A stretch of 64,000 bases of DNA, from NCBI GenBank assembly GCA_963784995.1, contig CAWATZ010000004.1, forward strand, positions 868,001-932,000. Direction: 5' to 3'. Positions 1-6,598 of this stretch are shown here, one piece after another. This DNA is from CAWATZ01 sp963784995. GTDB lineage: Bacteria; Planctomycetota; Planctomycetia; Gemmatales; Gemmataceae. Below the pieces are notes generated by a model. It was not told the DNA's origin. It ran no database searches and worked only from the letters and a program-made list of their open reading frames with translations. Numbering within the stretch: the first letter of the stretch is position 1; the number at the start of each line of letters is the position of its first letter. Both the position numbers and the translations under genes were made by a program.

Positions 1-2
1 TC

Positions 3-398
3 TGGTGCTATCGCAGCTTTTTCTCGTGGGGACACGTGCTGCGCAACGCGGCGCAGCGCATCTTCCGCAGCGGAAGCGTGCTGGCGGAGACGGCGAAGAA
101 CATGGGCTTGTCGCTGTTCAGCCGGTATTGCGCGTGGCGGCAGATGCATCCCATGTCCGGCGGGGTTCGACGGGTGCGACGGGATGGCGTGAAAGACTTC
201 ATCTCGCTGCGCAAGGAAACGTTCGGCTTTGAGCTGGCTCCGCTCCCGCGGAGCTTGCAGTTGTCGGCTGCCGATAGCCGGCTCAACGGTGTTACCAGGC
301 CGCGCGTGCGGGCAAGTCTGCCACAGGCTGCTGCCCCTCCCCTGGCGGTTCAGTTCCAGGCGCCAGTCAGTGGCATCCTGGACGCGGTTGTGTGCTGA
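3..398 (+). CDS. 3' end of a gene entering the window, uncertain family
   Basis: An open frame enters from the left edge and stops at 398. It starts WCYRSFFSWGHVLRNAAQR and includes CAWRQMHPMSGGVRRVRRD. This basic, aromatic pattern resembles the C-terminal tail of B12-binding radical SAM proteins, but no catalytic motif is inside the window, so the family is a guess. The last 50 or so residues are low in information and may not be translated in the real protein. The TerB-like gene follows 56 bases later on the same strand. Confidence 0.35.
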   Translation, partial: WCYRSFFSWGHVLRNAAQRIFRSGSVLAETAKNMGLSLFSRYCAWRQMHPMSGGVRRVRRDGVKDFISLRKETFGFELAPLPRSLQLSAADSRLNGVTRPRVRASLPQAAAPPLAVQFQAPVSGILDAVVC

Positions 399-454
399 GC
401 CGGCTACTGCCGTGTGGAGCAAACGAGACACAAAGGCAACGTGAGGAGAACCAG

Positions 455-859
455 ATGATGCTGTACTTGCGAGAAATCGAACGGGCCATCCTGGCGAACG
501 GGCGGGTCGATGGCCCCGAGTTAGAGGCGCTGCGCCGGCAGCTGTACGCCGGCCGCAAGATCGAACGTGAGGGGGCCGACTTCCTCGTCGAGCTGCACAA
601 GCGAGTACAACACCGCACGCCAGCCTTCGAGCGGTTCTTCTACCAGGCTATCAAGGACCACATCCTGGCGCACGGCCGGATCGACGCCGAGGAGGCCGCC
701 TGGCTGCGGCGGATGCTCCTCGCCGACGGCAAGATCGATGACCAAGAGCGCAAGTTCCTGCACGAACTCAAGGGCGAGGCCAGGCAGGTCAGCCCGGAGT
801 TCGAGGTGCTGTTCCAGGAGTGCATGAAGCAGCCGCCCGAGCAGCACACCTGCGGATAG
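455..859 (+). CDS. TerB-like two-repeat protein
   Basis: Soluble acidic helical protein of 134 residues with no signal peptide. It consists of two copies of one unit of about 57 residues: ILANGRVDGPELEALRRQLY in the first and ILAHGRIDAEEAAWLRRMLL in the second, each followed by a helix with a GRKIE or DGKID turn. The G-x-(I/V)-D-x-x-E pattern resembles tellurite-resistance TerB-type domains, usually linked to stress in bacteria; the exact role is unknown. ATG 455 is chosen because GAGGAG lies 7-12 bases upstream, and an in-frame start at 392 lacks one. Two damaged copies occur at about 2930 and 13660, and an orphan copy of its upstream region lies at 9964-10032. Confidence 0.6.
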   Translation: MMLYLREIERAILANGRVDGPELEALRRQLYAGRKIEREGADFLVELHKRVQHRTPAFERFFYQAIKDHILAHGRIDAEEAAWLRRMLLADGKIDDQERKFLHELKGEARQVSPEFEVLFQECMKQPPEQHTCG

Positions 860-1009
860 GAAAGACAAGGAGCCGCCAGGTCGGTGGTGGCCAAATGGAG
901 GAGCGGGAGACGGAGGCAGTTCTCCAAGTTCCACAAGGAGGCCCACCGCCGCTCCCAGGAAGCAGGGTTCAACGCCCACCTGGTCACTTGCTTTCCCCGC
1001 TCCGAGGCG

Positions 1010-1184
1010 TACAATTAAAGTAGTAAGTGGAGCCCTGTTTAACTTCAAGTGGCTCCGATCAATAGTCGAGTCGAAGTCGCCGGATGACTAGATGAAGGGC
1101 ACCTCAACCATGCTGAGGGGCCCGTTGACGAGTAAGCCGGCGTGGCGGAACACCCAAGGGTATTCCATCACGCCGGCTTTTTTT
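1010..1184 (+). ncRNA. Structured leader RNA, copy A, with promoter -10 and terminator
   Basis: A TACAAT -10-like box at 1010 is followed by a hairpin (GGAGCC 1029-1034 with GGCTCC 1051-1056), the block GTCGAGTCGAAGTCG (1065), GGATGACTAGATGAAGGGCA (1082), a small hairpin (CCTCA 1102-1106 with TGAGG 1114-1118), the conserved CGTTGACGAGTAAGCCG, and a long terminator hairpin (GCCGGCGTG 1136-1144 with CACGCCGGC 1169-1177, continued inside by GGAACACCC/GGGTATTCC) ending in seven T. Copies B (4981) and C (37608) keep these blocks while stem sequences change in a pairing-preserving way. It lies 57 bases before the start of the 1242 gene. It may be a cis attenuator or a free small RNA. Confidence 0.7.
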
Positions 1185-1241
1185 CGTTCTACTCTCGAAG
1201 AAGGGCACGTCCAGCGTGCCTCCTCAGTAAAGGAGCAACCC

Positions 1242-1727
1242 ATGGCAGTCAGCAGTTTATCGCAAGGAGCGAAGGACAAATCGGCGGAGGTCGAAGCCTG
1301 CGCGGCTTCAGCCAACGAGGCGAAAGGGACGGTTCAAGAACTGGCTTCGTCGGTGGCCCAAACACTGCAAGACGTGGCCTCCGATGTTAGCCACAAGGCC
1401 CAGGATTGGGCTTCCAACGTGGCCAACAAGGCCCAGGAGACGGCCTCGGCGGCCGTGGACAAAACCAACGACGGCATCGCGGCGGTAGGCCAGCAGATGA
1501 ACGCGCTCGGCGGCACGGTCCGCAACGCCGCTCCCCAGGACGGGGTGATCGGCTCGGCTGCGACAACGGTGGCGGACAAACTCCAAGCGGGCGGCCGCTA
1601 TCTGGAGGGGCACGGCCTCAAGGACATGGGCAAGGACCTGACCTCCGTGGTTCGGCACTATCCCCTCCAGTCGGTGCTCGTCGGTTTCGGGCTCGGTTGC
1701 TTGCTGGGTATGACGTTCAGAGTATGA
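1242..1727 (+). CDS. Helical stress protein with C-terminal membrane anchor (DUF883/ElaB-like)
   Basis: 161 residues: a long amphipathic region rich in Ala, Lys, Gln and Asp with repeated units such as SNVANKAQETASAAVDK, then a short hydrophobic C-terminal segment SVLVGFGLGCLLGMTFRV. This layout, helical rod plus one glycine-containing membrane helix, is that of DUF883/ElaB-type proteins, which in other bacteria attach to the inner membrane and belong to stationary-phase stress. ATG 1242 has AAAGGAG upstream. The gene sits directly behind leader RNA copy A and just ahead of the holin-like and DUF3618 genes, which often accompany such proteins. Assignment rests on architecture. Confidence 0.6.
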   Translation: MAVSSLSQGAKDKSAEVEACAASANEAKGTVQELASSVAQTLQDVASDVSHKAQDWASNVANKAQETASAAVDKTNDGIAAVGQQMNALGGTVRNAAPQDGVIGSAATTVADKLQAGGRYLEGHGLKDMGKDLTSVVRHYPLQSVLVGFGLGCLLGMTFRV

Positions 1728-1747
1728 CGTCGCGAAGGAGTTAACCC

Positions 1748-2196
1748 ATGCCGGAGAATATTCAGGCCGACGCACAGCCGGGTGTTGCCTCGCTGGTCGG
1801 GGGCATCCTCGGAGGACGCGCAGAAGTTGGTCCGGCAAGAGATGGCCCTGGCCCAGCGTGAAGTCGCTCAGGCATGGGATAAGGCGAAGATGGGGGTCGC
1901 GCTGCTCGCCAGCGCGCTCGCCGTGTGCAGCGTTGCAGGGGTCTTGCTGGGATTTCATGCTGGTGAAACTCCTCCAGCAGTATCTGTTGCCCAACCACGA
2001 ATGGGCCTGTTTTGGCATCGTGGGAGGCTTGGTTGCGATCCTCGGCGGTGCGCTGATCTACTGCGGCCTCAACCAGATCAAACACGTCCATCTGTCGCTC
2101 CCGCAGACGACCGAAACGCTCCGCGAGGATGCGCAGGCGTTTGGCGACGCGGTGTCGGGAGGTCGATCCTCCCCACACGCACTCTTGAAACGATAA
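1748..2196 (+). pseudogene. Holin-like (phage holin superfamily / DUF1469) membrane protein, two frame changes
   Basis: Reading frames must be joined twice. The start MPENIQADAQPGVASLVGG is in one frame; DAQKLVRQEMALAQREVAQA and a first membrane helix GVALLASALAVCSVAGVLLG are in the next; LLQQYLLPNHEWACFGIVGG with a second helix and a polar tail ending at 2196 are in the third. The LVRQEMALAQREV pattern followed by two membrane helices is typical of the DUF1469 / holin-X family common in stress clusters. Changes fall near 1808 and 1962, and both look like one extra base. The family identity is good; whether the gene is dead or the sequence has errors is open. Confidence 0.6.
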
Positions 2197-2207
2197 GGAG
2201 AACTATC

Positions 2208-2837
2208 ATGGACGCAGTACACGACCTGGCCGAACAGGACACTGACGAAATGCGCCAGGAGATCGACTGCACCCGTTCCGCCATGGCAGACAAGCTGGAG
2301 GCGCTGGAGGACCAGAGTGATGGGCACTGTCCAAAGCGCTCAGGAAACGGTGGAGGATTCGATCCAGATGGCCAAGGATACCGTGGCCACGGTCAAGCGC
2401 AACTTCGACATCAAGTATCAGGTCGAGCAGCATCCCTGGGCCATGGTGGGCGGCTGTTTTGTTGCCGGGCTGGCACTGGGCGGCCTGTTTCCGACGGGAC
2501 GACGGCGCTCCCGGCAGGCCCCGGATCGGCTGGCTGGGAATGAGACACCTCCGGCAGGAAGCCCTCGTTTAGTTGCCGAGCAGCATAGCAAGGACAAGTG
2601 TGACACCGCCGCTCCCCGCCCCGGCCCGATTCGACGTCTGCGAATCGGCCTGGTTTCTTCGGCCAGTTCCATGAAGAGATCGACAAGGTCAAAGGGATGG
2701 CCATCGGCTACGTAATGGGACTGGCACGGGATTCGATCAAGGATGCCGTGCCGCAATTGGCGTCCCAGATCGATGACGTGATGAACAGCGTCACGACGAA
2801 ATTGGGGGGCAAGCCTGTCCAACAGCGTTCCACGTAG
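2208..2837 (+). pseudogene. DUF3618-type membrane protein, frameshifted
   Basis: The start MDAVHDLAEQDTDEMRQEID is followed by CTRSAMADKLEALED, the R-x-E-I-x-x-T-R-x-x-M-x-x-x-L-x-x-L-E signature of DUF3618. One extra base near 2312 moves the frame to GTVQSAQETVEDSIQMAKDT and a single membrane helix WAMVGGCFVAGLALGGLF. A second frame change in about 2540-2650 leads to the tail FFGQFHEEIDKVKGMAIGYV, ending ...QQRST at 2837. A perfect RBS (AAGGAG) precedes ATG 2208. DUF3618 proteins usually sit next to the holin-like and ElaB-like genes, as here. Function is unknown, presumably envelope stress. Confidence 0.6.
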
Positions 2838-2929
2838 CATTGGCCGTCCTGGGTGGTGCGTTGCGAAGGCCGACCGTGTGACAAACGGATGGTCTTGCTG
2901 CGGCCGACCCATCAACCACGGACCGACAA

Positions 2930-3160
2930 ATCGAACACGACATCCTGGCCAATGGCACGATCGGTGGCCAGGATCTGGAAGTCCTGCGCCAGTAACTTTA
3001 CGCCGGCGGCAAGATCGAGCGCCGGGAGGCCGACTTCCTCGTCGAGTTGCACAAGCGGGTGCAACATCGCACGCTGGCCTTCGAGCAGTTCTTCTACCAG
3101 GCCATCAAGGACCACATCCTGGCGCACGACCGGATAGCCGAGGAGGCCGTCTGGCTGCCC
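2930..3160 (+). pseudogene. TerB-like relic, copy 2
   Basis: Translation gives HDILANGTIGGQDLEVLRQ, stop (TAA at 2993-2995), LYAGGKIERREADFLVELHK and FFYQAIKDHILAHDRIAEEA, clearly a copy of the TerB-like protein at 455-859. It has an in-frame stop and no start, and breaks off at about 3160, exactly where an inverted-repeat element (3162-3252) begins. The second repeat unit and the C-terminus are missing. It is a dead duplicate. Confidence 0.75.
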
Positions 3161-3161
3161 G

Positions 3162-3252
3162 CGTGTTTGGGAACCCTGCGTGGCCGCTTAGGAACCAGGC
3201 CATAGAATGGCAAGACCAAGCGGTTTCCAGGTCAATCGGGTTCCCAAACACG
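3162..3252. repeat. Inverted-repeat element, 15-bp perfect arms
   Basis: CGTGTTTGGGAACCC at 3162-3176 is matched by its exact reverse complement at 3238-3252, enclosing 61 bases. The left arm starts where the TerB-like relic ends; the right arm ends 15 bases before the M48 peptidase start. It could be a small non-autonomous mobile element or scar, or an RNA hairpin ahead of the peptidase gene. Confidence 0.55.
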
Positions 3253-3267
3253 AAGGGGGCGTTGCCA

Positions 3268-4125
3268 ATGGCCGGACCATTCCTGTTGAATGATGGGATC
3301 AGGCACGCCTGGAGGCCCCGAGTGTGCCAGATCGCTCTTTTCTGCATCAGTCTGTCCGCGGGATTGGCCGGTTTCGGATGCGAGTTCCCGAGCGGCGCGG
3401 AGGGCTCCGGAGAAGGTCCCGGTCGCCGCGCAGACGTTGGCGTTGAGTCCCCGGCAGGAACTGGCACTCGGCCGGCAGGCCTACAAGGAAGTCCTGAGCA
3501 ACCCAAGAAAGTACGGGCCCGTGATGCCGGCTGACCGGCCCGAATGCCAGCGCGTCCGCGCGATCGCCCAGCGTATCATCCACGCAGCGGGGATCGAGCC
3601 TCTGCAGCGGGAAATCAACCTGCGGAAGGGCTATCGGTTTGAGTGGGAAGTCAACGTGCTCGACAACGAGCAGGTCAACGCATTCTGCCTGCCCGGCGGC
3701 AAGATCGCCGTCTTTCATGGCCTTCTTCGGGTGGTCCAGAACGATGACCAGCTGGCCACCGTGCTCTCCCATGAGATCGCACACGCACTGGCCCATCACT
3801 CCAGCGAGCGCGTTGCGCGCAAGGAAATGAACCAGGGAGGGCTCGGGGGATCTGGAGCAAAGCCTACGACCGCGAGGAAGAATCGGAGGCAGACCACATC
3901 GGCTTGTTCTTGATGACCTTCGCGGGCTACGACCCTGAAGAAGCGGTTCGTTTCTGGGAACGGATGCAACGGGCCACCGGCGGCCAACAACGTCTTCCTG
4001 AGATCCTCTCCGATCACCCGAGCGACGCCCGCCGCATTCAGGGCATGAAGGACTGGGTTCCAAAAGCCAGGGCAGCCAAGCGGGCCTTCGACGAAGGGCG
4101 GATTGCGCCGGCACCGGGCCGGTGA
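3268..4125 (+). pseudogene. M48-family metalloprotease lipoprotein, frameshifted and internally deleted
   Basis: The N-terminus is a lipoprotein signal (VCQIALFCISLSAGLAGFGC), so the protein was meant for the envelope. The frame changes near 3400 into the catalytic part with EQVNAFCLPGGKIAVFHGLL and the zinc motif HEIAHALAHHSSER. Near 3850 a second change leads to ESEADHIGLFLMTFAGYDPE, the third-ligand region, and then SDHPSDARRIQ, the usual M48 tail. About 40 residues normally found between HHSSER and the ESEAD segment are missing, so this is more than a single miscall. M48 peptidases of this group clear misfolded envelope proteins. ATG 3268 has GAAGGGGG upstream. Confidence 0.7.
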
Positions 4126-4172
4126 ACGATACCGGGATCGAGTTCTTGTTCCTTGTCAAGGGAGAGTGTCCT

Positions 4173-4346
4173 ATGAGCACGGGTGGAGATTTGGGCGGAG
4201 GGGGTTTCTTCGGGCGAGTGCCGGAGATGATGCGGCCAGGGGGTCCTTACGGCGCCTGGCCCAGCTGCGGCTGCGGCAGTCTGTTCATTATCCTGGCCGG
4301 GATCTTTCTGGTCTGCGGCGGCTTTCTGAAGATGTTTGGCCAATAG
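4173..4346 (+). CDS. Small Gly-rich single-helix membrane protein
   Basis: 57 residues: MSTGGDLGGGGFFGRVPEMM, then a Pro/Gly stretch with CGCG, then one membrane helix SLFIILAGIFLVCGGFLKMF. ATG 4173 has a GGGAGAG ribosome site; an earlier in-frame ATG at 4122 overlaps the peptidase end and has none. No family is recognised. It lies in the same orientation as the stress genes around it and could be co-transcribed with the next gene. Confidence 0.5.
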   Translation: MSTGGDLGGGGFFGRVPEMMRPGGPYGAWPSCGCGSLFIILAGIFLVCGGFLKMFGQ

Positions 4347-4433
4347 GTAGGGGCGAGACGTTTCGCCCGACGGGCCGAGAATCAGACAACCAATTGGGCC
4401 TTGAACTTTGCGCGTTCTGCGGGAGGGTCATCG

Positions 4434-4745
4434 ATGCGAGCACTTTGCGGGGCGATTATCACGGCCGGAGCCCTCATCGGTCTGGGCCTGACGGCCATGG
4501 CGTTCGGTACACGCTACGGGCAAACCGTCGGCCTCGATCGGAACAGCCAGGGGGAGATTATCCAGATGCACCTGTCTCAGATGGATAAGCCGTTGGTGTT
4601 CATTCTTGTGTTCCTGACGGCGGCGGCAATCATCGGGCTGGGCATTGCCTTCCTGGGGCTGGCCTACCATCACCACCACCGCCACCACGAGTTGCTCCGG
4701 TTAAAAGGAGCGGCTGCGAATGGGCAGCGCGTCACGGCTGAGTAG
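4434..4745 (+). CDS. Two-helix membrane protein with histidine-rich tail
   Basis: 103 residues with two hydrophobic helices (IITAGALIGLGLTAMAFGT and PLVFILVFLTAAAIIGLGIA) joined by a polar loop, and a cytoplasmic tail containing HHHHRHHE. No family is recognised. The start is ATG 4434 with GGGAGGG upstream. The His cluster could bind metal; this is inference only. A strong hairpin (4756-4790) follows the stop. Confidence 0.5.
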   Translation: MRALCGAIITAGALIGLGLTAMAFGTRYGQTVGLDRNSQGEIIQMHLSQMDKPLVFILVFLTAAAIIGLGIAFLGLAYHHHHRHHELLRLKGAAANGQRVTAE

Positions 4746-4755
4746 GAGAACAAAT

Positions 4756-4790
4756 GCGGCCGCTTGCCCGACGATCGGGCAAACGGCCGC
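4756..4790 (+). terminator. Strong GC hairpin after the 4434 gene
   Basis: GCGGCCG-c-TTGCCCGA, loop cga, TCGGGCAA-a-CGGCCGC. It forms 15 base pairs right behind the stop codon, so it may end or stabilise the transcript, but no T run follows, so it is not a textbook intrinsic terminator. Confidence 0.4.
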
Positions 4791-4795
4791 TGCGG

Positions 4796-5017
4796 GAAAT
4801 CCGGGCGGGGTCTGGGTGTGCGGTTCTGGGAGTTGGTTGAGCGATTCGGGCACAGGGCGCCGGCCAAGAGGGGAAGCCAGGCGGTCCTTGCACAATTATC
4901 AAGCGTAAACTGGAGCAGCTTGGCGACTTTCAGCAATCGTTTCGTTGGTCGGCAGGCTTCGGCATGAAAAATGCTGTTTGTATAGTGCGTCAAGATTTAG
5001 ATGGTCGGATGACTCAT
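4796..5017 (+). repeat. Promoter/leader repeat, copy 1 (partner at 32276-32480)
   Basis: About 220 bases closely match 32276-32480. Shared blocks are TCCGGGCGGGG(T/C)CTGGGTGTG, CACAGGG(C/T)GCCGGCCA, CGGTCCT(T/G)GCACAA and GGCAGGCTTCGGCATGAAAA, then TGCT(G/A)TTTGTAT, ending at GGTCGGATGACTC. The block contains the presumed promoter (TATAGT at 4981) and a small dyad GCATGAAAAATGC (4963-4975). Copy 1 continues into a full leader RNA and csbD; copy 2 does not. Confidence 0.65.
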
Positions 5018-5108
5018 TGAAGGGCAATCCGCCGAGGGCGGGGGGCTTGTTGACGAGTAAGCCGACGTGTTTGAATGCCTCAGGGTATTCGGACACGTCG
5101 GTTTTTTT
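4981..5108 (+). ncRNA. Structured leader RNA, copy B, upstream of csbD
   Basis: After a TATAGT box come GGTCGGATGACTCATTGAAG and GGCAA, a hairpin (CCGCC 5029-5033 with GGCGG 5037-5041), TTGTTGACGAGTAAGCCG, and a terminator hairpin (CCGACGTGT 5062-5070 with ACACGTCGG 5093-5101) followed by seven T. The same ordered blocks occur in copies A and C, but copy B lacks the extra 5' hairpin. The csbD start codon lies 45 bases after the T run. Confidence 0.7.
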
Positions 5109-5152
5109 GTGTTCGGTTTTCTCAACAACCTCTAGCAACAGGAGTCACCATC

Positions 5153-5329
5153 ATGAGTGGCAAGACAGACGTGGTGAAGGGCCGACTCAAGGAAGCCGCC
5201 GGCGCGTTGACCGGCAATGACGAGCTTCGCGCAGAGGGCAAGACCGATCAGGCGATCGGCAAGGTCAAGCAAGTCGCCGAGAAGGCCATCGACAAGGTCA
5301 AGCAAGCCGTTAAAAAAGTGCGCGAGTGA
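5153..5329 (+). CDS. csbD: CsbD-family stress protein
   Basis: 58 residues with the full CsbD pattern: DVVKGRLKEAAGALTGND, then ELRAEGKTDQAIGKVKQVAE and a Lys-rich tail. CsbD is a small, highly charged, partly disordered protein induced by general stress in many bacteria; its molecular job is not settled. ATG 5153 was chosen because the family starts at MSGKTD or similar. It is preceded by leader RNA copy B, which suggests control by transcription termination at the leader. Confidence 0.9.
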   Translation: MSGKTDVVKGRLKEAAGALTGNDELRAEGKTDQAIGKVKQVAEKAIDKVKQAVKKVRE

Positions 5330-5410
5330 AGTTGTAACAGCGTGTGAACGGGAACGGGTATAGTTCAGGGCCGAAGCCGGCCTGGTTTTCGCCCAAGGGA
5401 GGGACAGATT

Positions 5411-5510
5411 ATGAGTACTCTCGAGCTAGTCCTCTTGGTCGTCGTGCTGCTGTTTCTGTTCGGCGGGGGGGCGGCTATTATTGGAGTCGCCGCAGAGGGT
5501 AAGGGATTCT
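5411..5510 (+). pseudogene. Truncated small membrane protein (DUF3309-like start)
   Basis: MSTLELVLLVVVLLFLFGGG is the first helix of a widespread two-helix mini-protein group. After AAIIGVAAEGKGF the expected second helix is missing, and the sequence runs into a perfect 34-bp palindrome at 5511. The frame then stays open, without a stop, into the next gene. It looks cut by whatever left the palindrome. GGGAGGG lies upstream of ATG 5411. Confidence 0.4.
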
Positions 5511-5544
5511 CTTTCCTGTCGCAGATTAATCTGCGACAGGAAAG
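5511..5544. repeat. Perfect 34-bp palindrome without spacer
   Basis: CTTTCCTGTCGCAGATT is followed immediately by its exact reverse complement. Seventeen-base arms with no central spacer are unusual for a terminator or an operator. It sits at the breakpoint of the truncated membrane protein gene. Confidence 0.8.
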
Positions 5545-5641
5545 CTACTGCGGGTCCTCGGCCCGAACATCGAGCGAGGACTTATCGATTTTGTTCTCTC
5601 AGGAAAATGAAGGGACCGACCACTTTATAAGGAGACATCCC

Positions 5642-6028
5642 ATGGGAAAGAAACAGCCAGCCGGCCAGCAGCAGCACCAGGCGGCTGCGCAGCCTGAAGC
5701 AACGGTGGAACAGGACCGCCAAGCGGCCCAGCAACAAGATCACGACAACCACGAAGAAGCTCCGAAGCACGCTACCTCCGCTCTCGACCATAGTCAAGAT
5801 GCGGACCGGCACAGCAAGACCAGACACGTGCATTCGCAAAAGGAAAAAACCCGGCTGCCGCCAGGTGGTAGGGACGCTGCTCCCGATAATTCCCGTGCGG
5901 TAAAGCAGGGCGGTTTTCAGCAGGAAGATGGCCGGATGTTCCGGGTCTGGCCTTCGCGTAGCGGGGGAACGGTTACCAACCAGGAACTCTCTGTGCTGAT
6001 GAACGTGGTTTTTCGATCTGTCAGGTGA
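5642..6028 (+). CDS. Hydrophilic Gln/His-rich protein of unknown function
   Basis: 128 residues starting MGKKQPAGQQQHQAAAQPEA, rich in Gln, His, Lys and Asp, with no hydrophobic segment. Composition suggests a disordered, hydrophilin-like protein, which fits the stress context, but no family is recognised. ATG 5642 has AAGGAG 9 bases upstream. The last 25 residues overlap the sequence GTGGTTTTTCGA(T/C)CTGTCAG, also found before the second DUF2934 gene, so the true C-terminus may differ. Confidence 0.45.
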   Translation: MGKKQPAGQQQHQAAAQPEATVEQDRQAAQQQDHDNHEEAPKHATSALDHSQDADRHSKTRHVHSQKEKTRLPPGGRDAAPDNSRAVKQGGFQQEDGRMFRVWPSRSGGTVTNQELSVLMNVVFRSVR

Positions 6029-6053
6029 TCTCAGGATCAAAAGGAGCGAAATC

Positions 6054-6458
6054 ATGACACAACACCACCACAAAGATGCAACCCAGGCGCACGCTGGTCC
6101 AGGCAAACCAACGACCCCAACGAAAGCAGTCGTTGCCTCCAACGACAACGACCACAAGGGCAAGTTGGTTTCGGACGAGGACATTCGGCTTTGTGCCTAC
6201 CAGAAATGGGAGGCCGCTGGAAAGCCGACCGGGGACGGTGTCCAGTTCTGGCTGGAAGCGGAGCAAGAACTGGTGGAAGGTCAGAACGAGAAGTTCGTCC
6301 AGCGGTGCGGCCGGTGCGGGCATCGCGAGCATGAAAGGCTGGAGGCCGAGAAGGCGGTCAAGGGGTGCAATGTGAACGTGGACAGCCACTACAGGGACAA
6401 CAACAGGATGTTCCAGAGCCACGGTGAACGGGGCCATCGACACGGTGGTAGTGGCTGA
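6054..6458 (+). CDS. DUF2934 domain protein, copy 1
   Basis: 134 residues. After a His/Thr-rich start (MTQHHHKDATQAHAG) comes the DUF2934 core SDEDIRLCAYQKWEAAGKP and GVQFWLEAEQELVEG. A Cys/His-rich extension (CGRCGHREHE) follows that the second copy at 39092 lacks. DUF2934 proteins are small, of unknown function, common in stress and nodulation contexts. RBS AAAGGAG precedes ATG 6054. The upstream 50 bases are shared with the second copy. Confidence 0.8.
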   Translation: MTQHHHKDATQAHAGPGKPTTPTKAVVASNDNDHKGKLVSDEDIRLCAYQKWEAAGKPTGDGVQFWLEAEQELVEGQNEKFVQRCGRCGHREHERLEAEKAVKGCNVNVDSHYRDNNRMFQSHGERGHRHGGSG

Positions 6459-6598
6459 GCCACGCAACGGAAGAAGCGGAGGCGGGGTTGCGGCCTCGCC
6501 TCGCGCTGATGTCCGCCGTTCCGGGTCGCGGGGGCGCCCCGCTGGTGTAACAGAACAAACCCAATCGCCCGTTCTTGTGTTCTAAGGAGGATTCTTCG

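Noticed and set aside
4756..4790. Intrinsic terminator with T run
   Set aside because: The hairpin is strong but no T run follows, so it is listed with low confidence only.
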